The notes under the pieces are model-generated. The model had not been told where the DNA came from and searched no databases. It worked only from the letters and a program-made list of their open reading frames with translations. A program made the translations under genes and the position numbers. DNA of 64,000 nucleotides from Diplonema japonicum (taxonomy: Eukaryota; Euglenozoa; Diplonemea; Diplonemida; Diplonemidae). Location of the stretch: positions 127,001 to 191,000 of the forward strand of contig OZ025733.1 in assembly GCA_964019335.1 (NCBI GenBank). The letters run 5' to 3'. This document shows, in pieces, positions 42,301-54,500 of this stretch (the stretch's first letter is position 1; each line of letters begins with the position of its first letter).

Positions 42301-45300
42301 GAGGACGAGCTTGCGGCCGTTCAGTGGTGGGCTTCTATGCACATGCAGACCGTGTCGAGGACAATCCGTGGAATGGAGAGGAAGCGCGAGGCGTTCCGCT
42401 TCATGATGGAGCTCGAGCAAGGTTACACCGAGACAGAGAAGATGCGCAAGGACAAGATCGACTTACTGACAGACGATAAGTTCCAGATTGTACTGGCGTT
42501 GCAGAATCTTGCGAACAACAAATGGTTCTCGAAGAATGAACAGGGCCTGATGCTTCTCTGGTCTAGATACCCAAAAGTCGAGGTCTCCTTCATCATCGAG
42601 ACGCTCAACTACCGTAACAGCCCGACCGTTGTTCGAAAAGTTCACGAACATGTATCAGACCTGTGGGACTGTACAAGATACCTGTCCTGTCTTGCACTGT
42701 GGGACGAAGATGCTCAAGACTGGTACGTTGCGTCGGCCTACGCTCGGAGGAACACATTGAGAATCGAGAAGAAAGTAAAATACGGTTTGAACGGCATGAT
42801 GCAAGGAAAGGCTGTCAACCAAGCCCACTCCTTGATGTTCACACGAGGCCAGCTTATACAGGCCATCGATGCCAATCAAGACGGGTATTTCGACGAAGCG
42901 TTGAAACTGCGGTCTGTCACAGGGAGATTCTTCCCGGAGCAGGACCGATCCTGGTCCAGACACAAAATCGTGGGGTTTCCAGAGTATTCAATCACGGTTA
43001 AGAGCGGGATCATCGGTAGAATCGCCGGGTACTCCGAGTACATTTTCGTGAACCTGTTTCAAAAGGTTTTGGCGCACCCTCTTGGTGTGAGGATGCATTA
43101 CGGGCATCCTGATTTCTTCGATTTCTCATGGATTTTGTCGCAAGGTGGAATGTCCAAATCTAACCCGTTGATCAATCTGAACGAGGATATCTTTGCAGGG
43201 TATCACGTGACAGCGAACGGTGAGTCGGTGGACCACGTCAGCTCCATGCGTGACGGAAAAGGAAGGGAAACAAACTTCGACGGTGCGAACGGCTTCCAAA
43301 TGAAGCTCGCATTCGGTGCTTCCATGCAGTACAGAACCCGAGACATGTTCGAACTAATGCGTACATCCGATGTCCTCAAACGCCACTCTATTTTCTACGG
43401 TTCCGTCGGTCCGTACATTTACCTCATCACCATCGTGGTGTTGATCTACACAACATTGTTTATCAACCTCGCCCTGACGTACTCGTACAAAACGGACTAT
43501 CAGTTGTCGTCGAGAGGGTCGCCTTATGGATCGGAATGGATGGTTCAAATGTCTCTTATCGAAACGGTTCCTCTTTTCCTGCAGCTCACGCTCGACTACG
43601 GGTTCCGGGGTTTCTTCAACTTCCTCCGAGACGTCATCCCCGCTACGCTTTACTTCCTGTTCGTCATCATGACCAGGTTCTCGTACTTTATCCAATCTTC
43701 TCTGAACGGTTCTTCAGCGTACATCGCCACCGGTCGTACCGACCCGCTTTTCCGTCGTTCGTTCCGACACATGTTTAGATACTACGGGTCCACTCATTTC
43801 ATGCCTGGGATGTTCCTTTTAATGTTGGTGTGGTTGTACATGGACATCGAGACCCGCTCTGCAGTCGGTGCTTTATGGAGAACATTCTGGCATTGGGGTG
43901 TCGGGATCGCGTTCATCGTCACACCATGCGTCTTCAACCCCGCGTTAGACCTGGAAGGTCTGTGGGAAGATCTGAAAGCGTTCTACTTATGGGTGGTCGG
44001 GGACTTCACCGAAAAGCTCAAGAAGCAAAAGGATGTACTGACAAAGCACGCTGCCCACGCGAGAAAAGACAAGTTCTGGGAAAAAACATACGAAGCGATC
44101 TCGAGAAAACTGCATCCAAAGAAGGGCGCTGCCGACGGTGATGACGGAAGAAGCAGTTTCAAAGTCCTCGTCAACGAAGACGACGACTCGGAGTTAGAAC
44201 CCGTAGCTATCGGGAAGCTTGAAGGTCTTGGTGAGGAAGTCTCGTCGACCGACTCAGATGAACACCTACCAGCAGCGTACCCATGGGCGGACCAACCAGA
44301 GTACGATTTCGCAGCCGATACGAAACCCGTTCAAGGCTTCATCGATTACGATGAGTTTGCCGACGAAGACGACGATCTAGAAGTTGTTGAGTTTGACCTC
44401 CCCGAAGCAGGCACTGTCCCACCCCGACACGGCGGGCATGGTTATTCCGGTGCTTACCAAGAACATCAAATGCCGTACTCTGAAGATACGGAATACACGT
44501 CGACAGAGATGACTGAAATCATGCCGCCGCCGCCGATGATGCCTGATATCCCTGCACCGCCTTCGTTGAATTCAACACAGCCTGCTTCGAGGGGTTTGGT
44601 TCCGACGTTGGACCTTCCGACAAGGGACGAACCGGAGTTCCCCCCTCCTCCTGCGATGGATGTCGGCATGGTGATGATGGAGCTTCCGTTGGATGACGAT
44701 GATGAGGATTCGATCCCGTTGCCGCCTCCACCACCACCGCCGGACTTTCCACCGGTTCATCCTTTGCAGTTACCATTGCATGAACCTGTCGATGCGAATT
44801 GGGTCGAATCGGATGAAGACGAGGAAGAGGTCACGTCACCCCCTCTCGCGAAGACATCGATTCGAAAGGTGTCTAGCCCTAACGCACTGGAAAGCACGCG
44901 TGAAAGAGTGTACTCCTCGAGAGGCATGCGTCGGAACCAGAGCAAAGGAAAGTACACGAACAGGGACAGGATGTCCGAAGTCTCTTCAGGTCGTGGTTTA
45001 ATGGACGCGAAGTCGTTCAAATCCCGCGAGACAGACGCGGACCTCATCACGGACTACGAAGCTACCGACTCAGGCTCCGCATTGTACGACGACCTCTTGG
45101 GCTCGTTGAACGAACCGAACGACGCAACAGGCAAACCGACAAACGTTCCCTCGTTGACGTTCAATCAGTTGGAACGCGCGAGGGGCACGGCGGCTGCGTT
45201 CCGTACCGCCAGAGGCGACGGACAAAAAACCGCACGTGGTTTGAACCCCGGGATGATCAATCAAGGCGGGGGGAAACTAAAAGCAGACACAACCACCGTC

Positions 45301-47657
45301 ATGCTCGTCCCGGAGGAGGAACAAGAGATAGTGTATGACTACGACTGGCTCATTGAACACGAGAAGAACCAAGCGGAAATCGAGAAATTCCTGAAAGTGT
45401 TCAGGTCGCTGAATGGCGAGGTCACAGGCCCGAACACCCACGGTGGGAAAGTCCCTCACAAGGTCGTTCAGTGGAAGTCCATGCAAGACGGCTTCATCAA
45501 GCTCGGCAAGGTCGTCGACGACGCAACGTGCAAGGAATTATTGTTAGGCCTCGGTGTGGAAGCTGTCGACTTTGTTCAGTTCATCGTTTGCTTCCACAAA
45601 GCCGAAGGTGTCGAGGCAGGCCACGGTGACTACGGCATCGACCGTGCCGTGACCGACATCAACCGAGCCCGCCACCGCGAGCTCAGGCATATTCAGGAAC
45701 AGATGGCACTCGGCAAAAAGGGGTACCTCAGAGCCAAGGACGAGTCTGAAAAGATCGCCGCCTTAACAGTCCTTCACAACACAAGAAGGGAGTTCAAGGT
45801 GAAGTTTCAAGACTCCACTGAAGACAAGGTCCTCGTCAAGACAAACTCTCTGAAGCACCACTGGAAGATCTCGATCATCTTGAACTACAGAGGGTGTTCC
45901 ACCCTCGGCGCGTTCCTCTTCTCTCTCACGCTGTTCTCTCTGTGGTGCTTCGCGTACTTTGCCTTGTGGCAGGTGTGTCGTCGAAAAAGAAAAACGTGGC
46001 AAAAAAAAATAAAAAATACAGGATATCACTTGGGAAGTCTTCATCTTCGTTTGCATTCTCACGTGGGACTACCTTCTCACCATGTCCAACATTGGGCCCA
46101 TCGTGCTCGTCACCCGTGTCACCTCTGCCGTTGTTATCATCTGGAGGTCCATCACCATGCTGACGGTATGTAAACGAACCGGGAGAAAAAAAAAGAAAAA
46201 AAAAAAAAAAAAAAAGGTCGACAATAAATTCTACCCGACCTTTGTAATGACCTACGCTTTGATGCATATGGTTCTGGAAGTGCAATTCTCATTTTGGTCG
46301 TGCGCCGGGCCTTATATATTAAGGAGACAGTATGGAAAAACAAAAAAAAAAAAAAAAAAAAAAAATGAGGGGGAAAAAAAAAACCCACAGAGTAACGCCC
46401 GGAAAAGAAAACCCGAAAACCCTCGACGCGCAACGCGAGATGTGTCTCATCTCCCTGTTGAAGGACAACAGAGAGAGGTACCTGTGGGGTTTCCCATACT
46501 ACTTCCTGGGCAGGCAGCTCATGGCGATCGCGATCGGGCTGATGCAATTCATCTTTGGGATCATCATGCTGATCATTAGAACTCTAATCGAGTTCATCAA
46601 ATACCTCATAGACATAATGGACGGGTACTGGAGGAGGAAGAACCCCACGGAAGCTACGTATATTGCAGACAAGAAACACTTCATATCGGACGATGACTGC
46701 AAAGGTCCGCCTGTCAACGCATGGACGAACACTGTGAAACCGAAGGTCGCGCATAAACTGTGTCAAGTAACAGACCCGAACGTTCGAACAGAGTACAATA
46801 AAATAACGGTCATAGAACCACCCGGGAAGAGCACGGTTGTATTCGATGACTTACCACCGCCTCCCACGCTGGTACCTCCGTCGGCTCCGTCGGCTCCGAG
46901 TCCTATGAAGAATCATAATCAACAAACACAATCTTCGCCGAATAATTTCTTATCAGTCTCGATCGGCGAACCGCCGTTGTCCGCTCGTTCCGACGAACTT
47001 TTCGGACGACGCGGATCCCGTGCTGGGCTTGGGATATCTCGCACCAATACAAAAACGAATTTACTTCACAGAAGCGATAGTTTTGTTGGTGCTGGAAATC
47101 TTACAGGCTGGCACAACCCCGCCCATGGTCCACCTCCTGAAGCGTTGGAGACAAACCTTCAAAATTTCGGGTCGGGGTTATACCGTCCTGCTAGTAGTTA
47201 CGGTGCGGTACCGAAGACACCGCAGGTTCAGATTCAAGTTCCGGGTTCAGATGGTGACAGTGAACTGTCTGCGGTGGGTCTGACCATGCCTGATTATGGT
47301 CCGGAGGAGCCGGTTGATGAGCTTGGGGAGATTCAGTCTAATTTGGTGTACTTTGGTGATGGTGACCAGACGAATTATGTTCCCACAGAAGCGTTTGCTA
47401 ATGTGTTGGAGTTCCGAATGGGGATTAAGGCGTTTTATCGGTTCCTCGGACCGGTGCAGCAGGTTAGGTTGGAGATTCTTGGGAAGGAAATCGTCGATAG
47501 CGATCCTTGGCCTTTCTTGACGTCGAAGAACTGTTTTGTGCAGGTTTTGCTGTCGAACATGTACGCGCCGAGGGAGCGGAAAACTGCGATTTTTGCAAGG
47601 CACGAACTGCGTGGCAAGACCGCACTCGAGTCACGGTTGTTGGAGAATCAGATTTAA
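36346..47657 (+). CDS. 1,3-beta-glucan synthase (GT48) fusion protein
   Basis: 3,716 residues; exons 36346-45972, 46022-46165, 46217-46329 and 46391-47657. The ATG at 36346 starts a signal peptide (TLFLAVATCLFAVSRG). Residues about 75-720 resemble GH81 endo-1,3-beta-glucanase (PPTNAWWEDLL near 85, YDTYWG at 470), but where GH81 has its Glu-rich catalytic stretch this protein has GRTASPLGTT (576). Residues about 760-1080 resemble a glycosidase TIM barrel (DVTHIKSLGFNTVMIS). After a membrane span (about 1097-1119) come GT48 synthase blocks: VYGED (1871), FTRG (2165), NQDGYFDEA (2177), HYGHPDFFDF (2251) and GGMSKS (2267), with many spans. A long acidic Pro-rich tail (about 2600-2980) precedes further spans encoded by exons 1-4. 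It would make beta-1,3-glucan from UDP-glucose at a membrane. Confidence 0.92.
45973..46021 (+). other. Intron 1 of glucan synthase, 49 nt
   Basis: GTGTGT donor, AAATACAG acceptor, phase 0, A-rich. Without splicing the frame continues into His-rich nonsense (SHHVQHWAHRARH) and stops at 46173; splicing restores a membrane helix (ITWEVFIFVCILTWDYLL). Confidence 0.9.
46166..46216 (+). other. Intron 2 of glucan synthase, 51 nt
   Basis: GTATGT donor, AAAAAG acceptor, phase 0, with a long A-run just before the acceptor. Splicing joins to VDNKFYPTFVMTYALMHMVL. Confidence 0.88.
46330..46390 (+). other. Intron 3 of glucan synthase, 61 nt
   Basis: GTATGG donor, CCCACAG acceptor, phase 2, contains a 23-base A-run. 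Exons 3 and 4 together total 1,380 nt, so the frame closes exactly at the TAA at 47655-47657. Confidence 0.88.
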
Positions 47658-48477
47658 AAATGATTTTATGTTTGTTACAAAATTGTACATTTTTTTTTTT
47701 TTTTTTTTTTATCTTCACCCCTTCGAACTATAAAGAAATAATACAAGTTTTCTTTTTTTTCTTTTTTCTTCCCAAATCTCCCATTCTCCCGTACCCTACT
47801 CTTGCGTACATCTTTCTTTTTTTTTTTTCTTTTTTTTTTTTAAATGGTGTGCGCCACCGCCCTACCCGTTCCCCCCCTTTTTTTTTTGCACGGGTCGCTG
47901 TTTGACCACGGTTTGCATATGTTGAGGAGTGAGGGGGGAAACTAAAAAGGGGGAGGGGGAAAAGAAATTTATTTAAAAAAAAAGAATCTTTTTCTCCCTC
48001 CCTTTCTCGCAAGCTCTCAATTTTTTTTTACAAAAAAAAAAGAAATGGGAATAAGAGGAAAATAGAAAAAAGGTGACAAAAAAATAACAAACCAAAAAGA
48101 GGGGTTGCACCCCTTCTCACTGCAACTCCTTCCCCCCCCTCCCTTCTTTTTATTTCCTTTTATTTCTCGTTTTCCCAACTGAATAATGAAGAATTGAATT
48201 TGCGAGTCCAAAGACAAGACAAAAGACATACAAAACTATCTTTTTTCCCCACCTTTCTTTTCTTTTTCAACTTCCCCCCCCTCACCCACACCCATTCGTC
48301 TCCATCCTCCAATTCAATTCCCAAAAAAAAGGGGGGGGGGGAGGGCGGTGATGGGAAATAAAAAACAGTTTTTTGTTCCCCTTCCTTTCTCCTTCCCTGT
48401 TCTTTTCCCCCCTTCTTTTCCCATATTTCACTTGACCACCACAACACAACACAACAGGTTGCAACACACACACTAAG

Positions 48478-48510
<33 letters not shown>

Positions 48511-48540
48511 CCATCACCACCCAAAAAAAAACCACACGAA
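47658..48540. other. Intergenic, T-rich to C/A-rich
   Basis: T-runs follow the stop (47691-47710, 47818-47840), then pyrimidine-rich DNA, and from 48421 the leader that is duplicated at 57532. An A-run (48478-48508) lies 32 nt before the next ATG. No gene is supported. Confidence 0.65.
48456..48457 (+). promoter_or_regulatory. Predicted spliced-leader acceptor
   Basis: The AG of CACAACACAACAG, 83 nt upstream of the ATG at 48541; identical context at 57567-57568. Confidence 0.4.
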
Positions 48541-51500
48541 ATGGTCAGAAGCCGCATGCCGCTTCTGCTGTGGGGTGCTTCTCTGCTTGTCGTTCTTGCA
48601 GGAGCACAGGACTCAGCACCGACAACAACAACGACCTCGGAACCTCTGACAGTGTTCTCGCTGGCCTCGTCGCTGGCGGACACGGTGGACGCCTACAGGG
48701 GGCAGGTTGCGGACGCCCTCACGAACACGGGGAAGGAGCTGGTGGAGGCGCTCGGGGTGAAGGACGAGATAGAGGCGATGGTGGAGAACCTGGAGCAGCT
48801 GAACAACTTGAAGGACACGGCGATGTCCGGTGCAGATGACATGATCGCCTTCTTCGAAGGTGACGACATGGCTTCCTACACGGACGAGCTCTCGAACCTT
48901 GGGAGCACGCTGATGCCATACGTCCGCGCCTTCACCGGGCAGTGCAACACGTCGGTCGCCTCTGCCAGCAGGAAGGCTCTGATCCTGGAAGCGCGGGAGA
49001 ACCACCTGCAGAGGAGTGCGGCGGGGGCGCGCAGTGGTGTGGTCCTCAGCAGGAACTGCGACCAGACGGCGTTTCAATGCCCGCTCTTCACGGTGACGGT
49101 CGGCTTCAGCGTCTCGTACACGCGCTTGAGGAAGGGGAGCTTCTCCTTCACCCCTTCGGTAGGGATCGCTGCAAGCGCTGGGGTGGACACTGCGCCGAGC
49201 GCCGACTGGTACAAGCACCTCTTTGGAGGAGTTGGTCTTGGGTGGGGGGTCGGAGTGAGTTGGGAATGGACCCCTGCACCTGTGGTCCCAACACCCATCC
49301 CAACACCCGTCCCCACACCGGTTCCTACCCCTGTTCCTACACCGGTTCCCACCCCTGTCCCTACTCCAGTCCCCACCCCTGTTCCAACACCTGTTCCAAC
49401 ACCTGTTCCTACTCCTGTTCCTACTCCTGTCCCTACACCTGTCCCTACCCCTGTTCCCACACCTGTCCCTACACCGGTCCCCACCCCTGCCCCCACAAAG
49501 GGTGACCCGTGTACCTCGGACAACGACTGCGGGCTGGACGAGAGGTGTCTGAACGGGAACTGCGCGCCTGAATGTGCTTCCGACAACGACTGCGGGCTGG
49601 ACGAGGTGTGCTCGCATGGGCAGTGTGCACCCGAGACGACGACGAACAAGAACAGGAGGTCTCTCCAACAACACCAACAACAAGTAGAGAGTAGGGAGGG
49701 TGAGGTGCTCGCGACGCCGCCAACAGAGAAGAAGGGGTGGTTCGCCAACACGGAGTTCGAGGTGGCGCTCTCAGTGGACTGGTTCGCGAACGCCGGGGCC
49801 TACAGCGGCTTCGCCTTCACTGTCGGGATGGACATGCCGAACATCGTACAGGCGACGACCGGGATCGAGGGGGTGACGATCGTGTTGACGCACCCGCACT
49901 GGAGGTGTTTCGAGAAGGTGGACAGGGACACATGGTGGGGCGATGTGAAGTTCGGGGGTTTCGGACTGACGGTGAAGTCGGTGGAGATCCCGAAAGACCT
50001 TAAGACCGCGGACGTGACCAAGAAGATCAGCGGGGCGATAGACGGGCTGAAGGATCTGGTGAAGACGTCGCTGAAGGACTTGATCACTGGTTGGAAGGAG
50101 CAGAAGAAGGCTGCCATCACCGACGCGGCGGGGAACAAGTGGTCTGGGATCGGGTTCAACTTCGGGATGGCAGCGACACTGGCGGACTCGATCGTCAAGG
50201 GGGACAGCTTGGTCTACGACCCGTCTTCGTGCCCTGTAAACACGAAGAGCCCGCCTGGGCCTCCCCCTACCGCCGTGCCCACCGTTGCTCCTGCCACGAA
50301 GGCCCCCCCCACCAACGCCCCGGACACCGACGCTCCCCCTACGAATGCCCCGGACACCAACGCCCCGGACACCGACGCCCCAGACACGCAGGCGCCCGAC
50401 ACGACGGCCTCCTCCTCATCAGGCAGCACCAGGGAGCTTCTAGACGCAACAACGGACTTCAACAACTTCCTGAAGCTGTTGAAACCAGTCGTGCAAGAGG
50501 GTGAGATATCGATGCCTTTCTGCCTCGGAGAGTGCAGCAACCCGACCCCGACGACGTCGATCTCAGGGGTGGGGAGGATCGGGCAGCCCCCTACCTGCAA
50601 CGGGGTGGAGGCAGGGGTGTGGGTGGACCAGATCACGATGGCGAACATTGCCTACCTGGTGACAAGCAACTTCGACAGGGACGTCGCGAAGGCGCTGGAC
50701 GCGATCCTGTCGCCCGTGCTCTCCTTCGGGATCCAGGACACGAAGCTCGCCCTCGCGGCGACAACAACGGGGGTGAAGCTGTACGCGGTCGGGTCCCCGA
50801 AGCTCCCCGACGTGCTGGAGGGAGACTTCCTGGAGGTGATCGCTGATGTCGCGGGGAGCTTCCGGGTGTCGGCGAGTGCGGAGCTGCAGTTCGTCGGGTC
50901 GGCTGTGCTGGAGCTGCGCGTGGGGACGGACCCGGACACGTCGGAGAGCAACTTCGCGATCGTGAACACGGCGGGGACGCTCGGGATGAGCATCTACATC
51001 CAGTTCGAGCACGTGTTCGGGGGGATCCCGACACAGACCCTCGGGGTGAACATCCCTCTGAAGATCTGCGTGGAGCGCTGCTCGGAGGTCTACGCAAACC
51101 GCTACTTCCTGTTCCTCATCGGGGACCTGTCGCTGGTGGTGAGCCCGACGGCGCAGCTGGTGCGCGGGACCCTCACCATGGACGGGTGGTGGTACCGCGC
51201 CCTGGGGCTCCCCTTCCTGCACATCGGAGACATCACGCTCGGGGCGGAGTGGGACCTGAAGTCCCCGCTCCCGACCGGGTTCACCTTGGGGGGTGCGGTC
51301 TGCCTTGGAAAGGAGGATAACTGCAAGACGGACACCCAGCCCTTCATCGAGGGCCGCACCTACGTCGGGGTGAGCGCGACCCTCCCGGAGGACAACTTCT
51401 TCATCGCGATGGTGTCGGAGCTCACCATCGGCGGGGTCATCGACCTCGTGTCGGAGTACGTGCCTGCCCTGGACACGGTGTCCATCCCGGGGAAGCTCGG

Positions 51501-54500
51501 GGAGTCTGGGATCTACCCCTTCGACAAGGACTACAAGACGAAGTGCGCGGGGAAGCTGGACGGCTACGCCAACGCGACCACGCTTGATCTGGAGTGCTTC
51601 GCCTTCTTCTCCTTCAGTCCTATCAAGGAGCAGAGGCTCTCCTTCAGGAGCGGAGACGTGGTGATCCCTGCGGGGGTCGCCCTGCAGGGGCGTCTGAACT
51701 TCCTCGGCTGGGAGATCGCGATCGAGCTCGCGGTGAGCAAGACGCGCTTCTACATCAACGCCTGGATGGACCCGGTGGACCTCGACATCGGAGGGTTCAA
51801 GATGCGGATCGGGAACCGTCTGGAGAACAAGGTGGCGGTGGGCGGGGCGAGGTTCTTGGTGGACCTGCAGGTGGCGCCGTCCCCGAGCGCCTTGATCGAC
51901 ATCGGGGGTGCCTTCGACATCCCGATGCTGGACTCCTACGGCTACCTGAACGTGACCTTGAACGCAGACATCTTCTCCTTCTCGGCGGGGATCGACCTGT
52001 TCGGCGGGGCGCTGTCCTCGCACGTGAACGTGACCTGGAACTGGGACCTCACCTTCTTCAAGATGGAGCTGCGGGACATGAACTTTTTGGAGATCGTGAA
52101 GATCAAGCAGGTGCTCTTCATGTACGACCTGAGGGCCCCGATCCCGTACGCCATCTTCCAGTGCAAGATCCAGGTCCTGTTCGTGAACCTCGAGGCTAAG
52201 GTGGAGGTGAACGGGAACGAGATCGACTTCGCGGTGACGCTGGACTTGGCGTTGGTGGAGACGACGGTGAGCGGGCACGCCAAGATTTCCCCGAAAGGCT
52301 TCGAGGACTCCGAGTTCGACATCTCTGTGTCGGTGTCCCTGGGGGACGTGGGGCAGGCGATCTTGGACGGGATCAATGACGCGTGCAAAGCTGTGGCGAA
52401 GGTGGCGACCGAGGCCTGGAACTTCGTGGAGGGGAAGGTGCAGGCTTTGTGGAACGGGATCACGGACGTCTTCGACAACGCTTTGAGCGCGATCAAGAAC
52501 GCGGTCGGGGCCTTCCTGAACAGCATCGAGGACGTGATCAAGGACGTGGTGGGAGCGCTGAAGAAGGTACCTGTGCTCGGGAAGATCGTGGAGGCCGGGG
52601 AGAAGCTCCTGGACGGGGACTTCGAGGGGGCGGCGCAGTCCTTCGGGAGCGCGATCGGGATCTTCAGCACGGAGGGGCACAAGATCGTGGACGCGGGGGG
52701 CAAGAACGAGTACGGGTGCAAGTACGTGAAGGAGCAGTGGAGGGAGTGCTGGTGCCACGGGCTGTGCGCCTTCGGGAAGACCTGCAAGACGAAGTCCGGA
52801 TCGAAGTACGCGGAGCCTAAATGCATGGAGGACGTGGCGCTTGCAGCGGCGGAGGTGAAGACGAAGTCCGACAAGATGGCGAAGAAGAGGGGGGTGATCG
52901 ACGACTCGAAGGAGATCAACCCTGGGCTGCAGAGCATCGGGGCGGGGGCGGCGGTCCCGATGCCGTCGCTGCAGAAGTCAACGGTGGCTGTGCCGTTCGG
53001 GTCGAACCCGGCAGCTGCGGCCGGAGGCTTCAGCGGCGGTGTGAAGCAGTTCGGAGGGAAGGGGTCCGGCGGGGGTTTGTCGAGCTCGGAGCAGGGGGTG
53101 TCCCTCAGCAACATGCCGTTCGACTTCACAACGCAGGCGAGCTACGACGCGAGCGTGGAGAACACGCAGAACAGGATGGTGACGGCGATGAAGGACAAGG
53201 CGCTCGAGAAGCAAGGGGGGATGGGGAACGACATCAGCAGCGAGGCAGGGTTGGTGACGCGGAAACCGCCGGTCCTCGGGGCTGCGACCTCGTACACCTT
53301 CCGCTGCGACCAGCCGATCAACCTGGACAGCCTGAAGCCGCAGCCCGTGTTCATCGACCCCGCGTGCACCTCGGGGGCGGTGGTCGTAATGCTGAGGAAG
53401 ACGACGCTCCCCACGTCGCAGTTCCCGAACAGGATCTGCGGGACCTACTTCCTGGAGGTGGTGTGGCAGCTGCAGGACAACCCCGCGTGCGGGGGCACCT
53501 CGGCCGAGGTGAAGCAGATCATCACGGTGGAACCGGCCCCGCCCGCCTTCTCCTTTTTCCCGGCTGACGCACACATCAACACGCAGCAGACCCTGGACCC
53601 GACGGTGCTGGGGATTGCGGAAGGGGAGTCCCCCTGCAAGCAGGAATTCGACATTTTCTCCGTGGACAGCGAGCCGAAGGCCGTGGAGGGGGAGTGCGGG
53701 AAGTGGACGATCGAGAGGAAGTGGACGATCGTCCCCTACTTCTCCGACGCGGTGTGCACAGGGACCTTCGCGGACAGCAGCAGCAGGGTGCAGACCATCT
53801 ACATCGCGGACGAGACGGCCCCTGTCTTCACCTACACCCCTGAGGGAGAGGTGGAGGTTCCCTTCTTCGAGAACTTCAGGTCCGCGAACCCGATCCCCCT
53901 GACGGAGGAGCAGACGCACGCCGACTTCGCGGGGATGAACCTCGTGTCTGAACCCACGACCACGACCTCGGTGGACGGACCGCTGGCGAGGCAGTCGGTG
54001 AAGCTGGAGGACGAGCCGACCTGCAGGGACCGCGGGCTCGCGCAGCAGACGAGGACCTGGACCACGACCGACAAGTGCGGGAACAGCAGGACCTTCCAGC
54101 AGACAGTGAAGCTGCAGCACCCGCCGACGGCGCTGACGACGACGCAGGGGTGGACCCCCTCGCAGCAGCTCTTCGCGTACTGGGTCGGGGTGAGCCAGCT
54201 TCCCGACGTGTGCCACGCCGGGAAGGAAACGGTTGGAGGACCGAAGGGGTTCAAGCCGCTGGACGACTCCGCAACGGCGACGCACGCATGCGCAGTTGAC
54301 GACGACGCCGCCGCCGCGTGGACGGAGGACGGGTGCAGGAGGCTGGGACCTGAGACCCCTGCCTACACGGAGCAGGTGTACTCGGAGCCGCCGCGCTTCG
54401 TAAGCTTCCCCTCTGACATCACGATCAACACGACGCACTCGCTCCACCCGGACAGCGGGCTGGGGAGGCCGACCGGGGCCGCCTACTGCGGGACCCCCCT

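Noticed and set aside
46332-47657. Separate 441-residue gene after the glucan synthase
   Set aside because: It starts inside an A-run, and three phase-compatible introns join it to the preceding gene.
49261-49497. CRISPR-like or satellite array
   Set aside because: It is the in-frame VPTP coding repeat of the giant protein.
50563-52758. 731-codon open frame on the minus strand (and its twin at 59675-61870)
   Set aside because: It lies inside the giant + strand gene; the GC-rich codons remove stops on the opposite strand. Its translation is Arg/His/Val/Leu-rich low-complexity sequence, and the + frame has signal peptide and domains.
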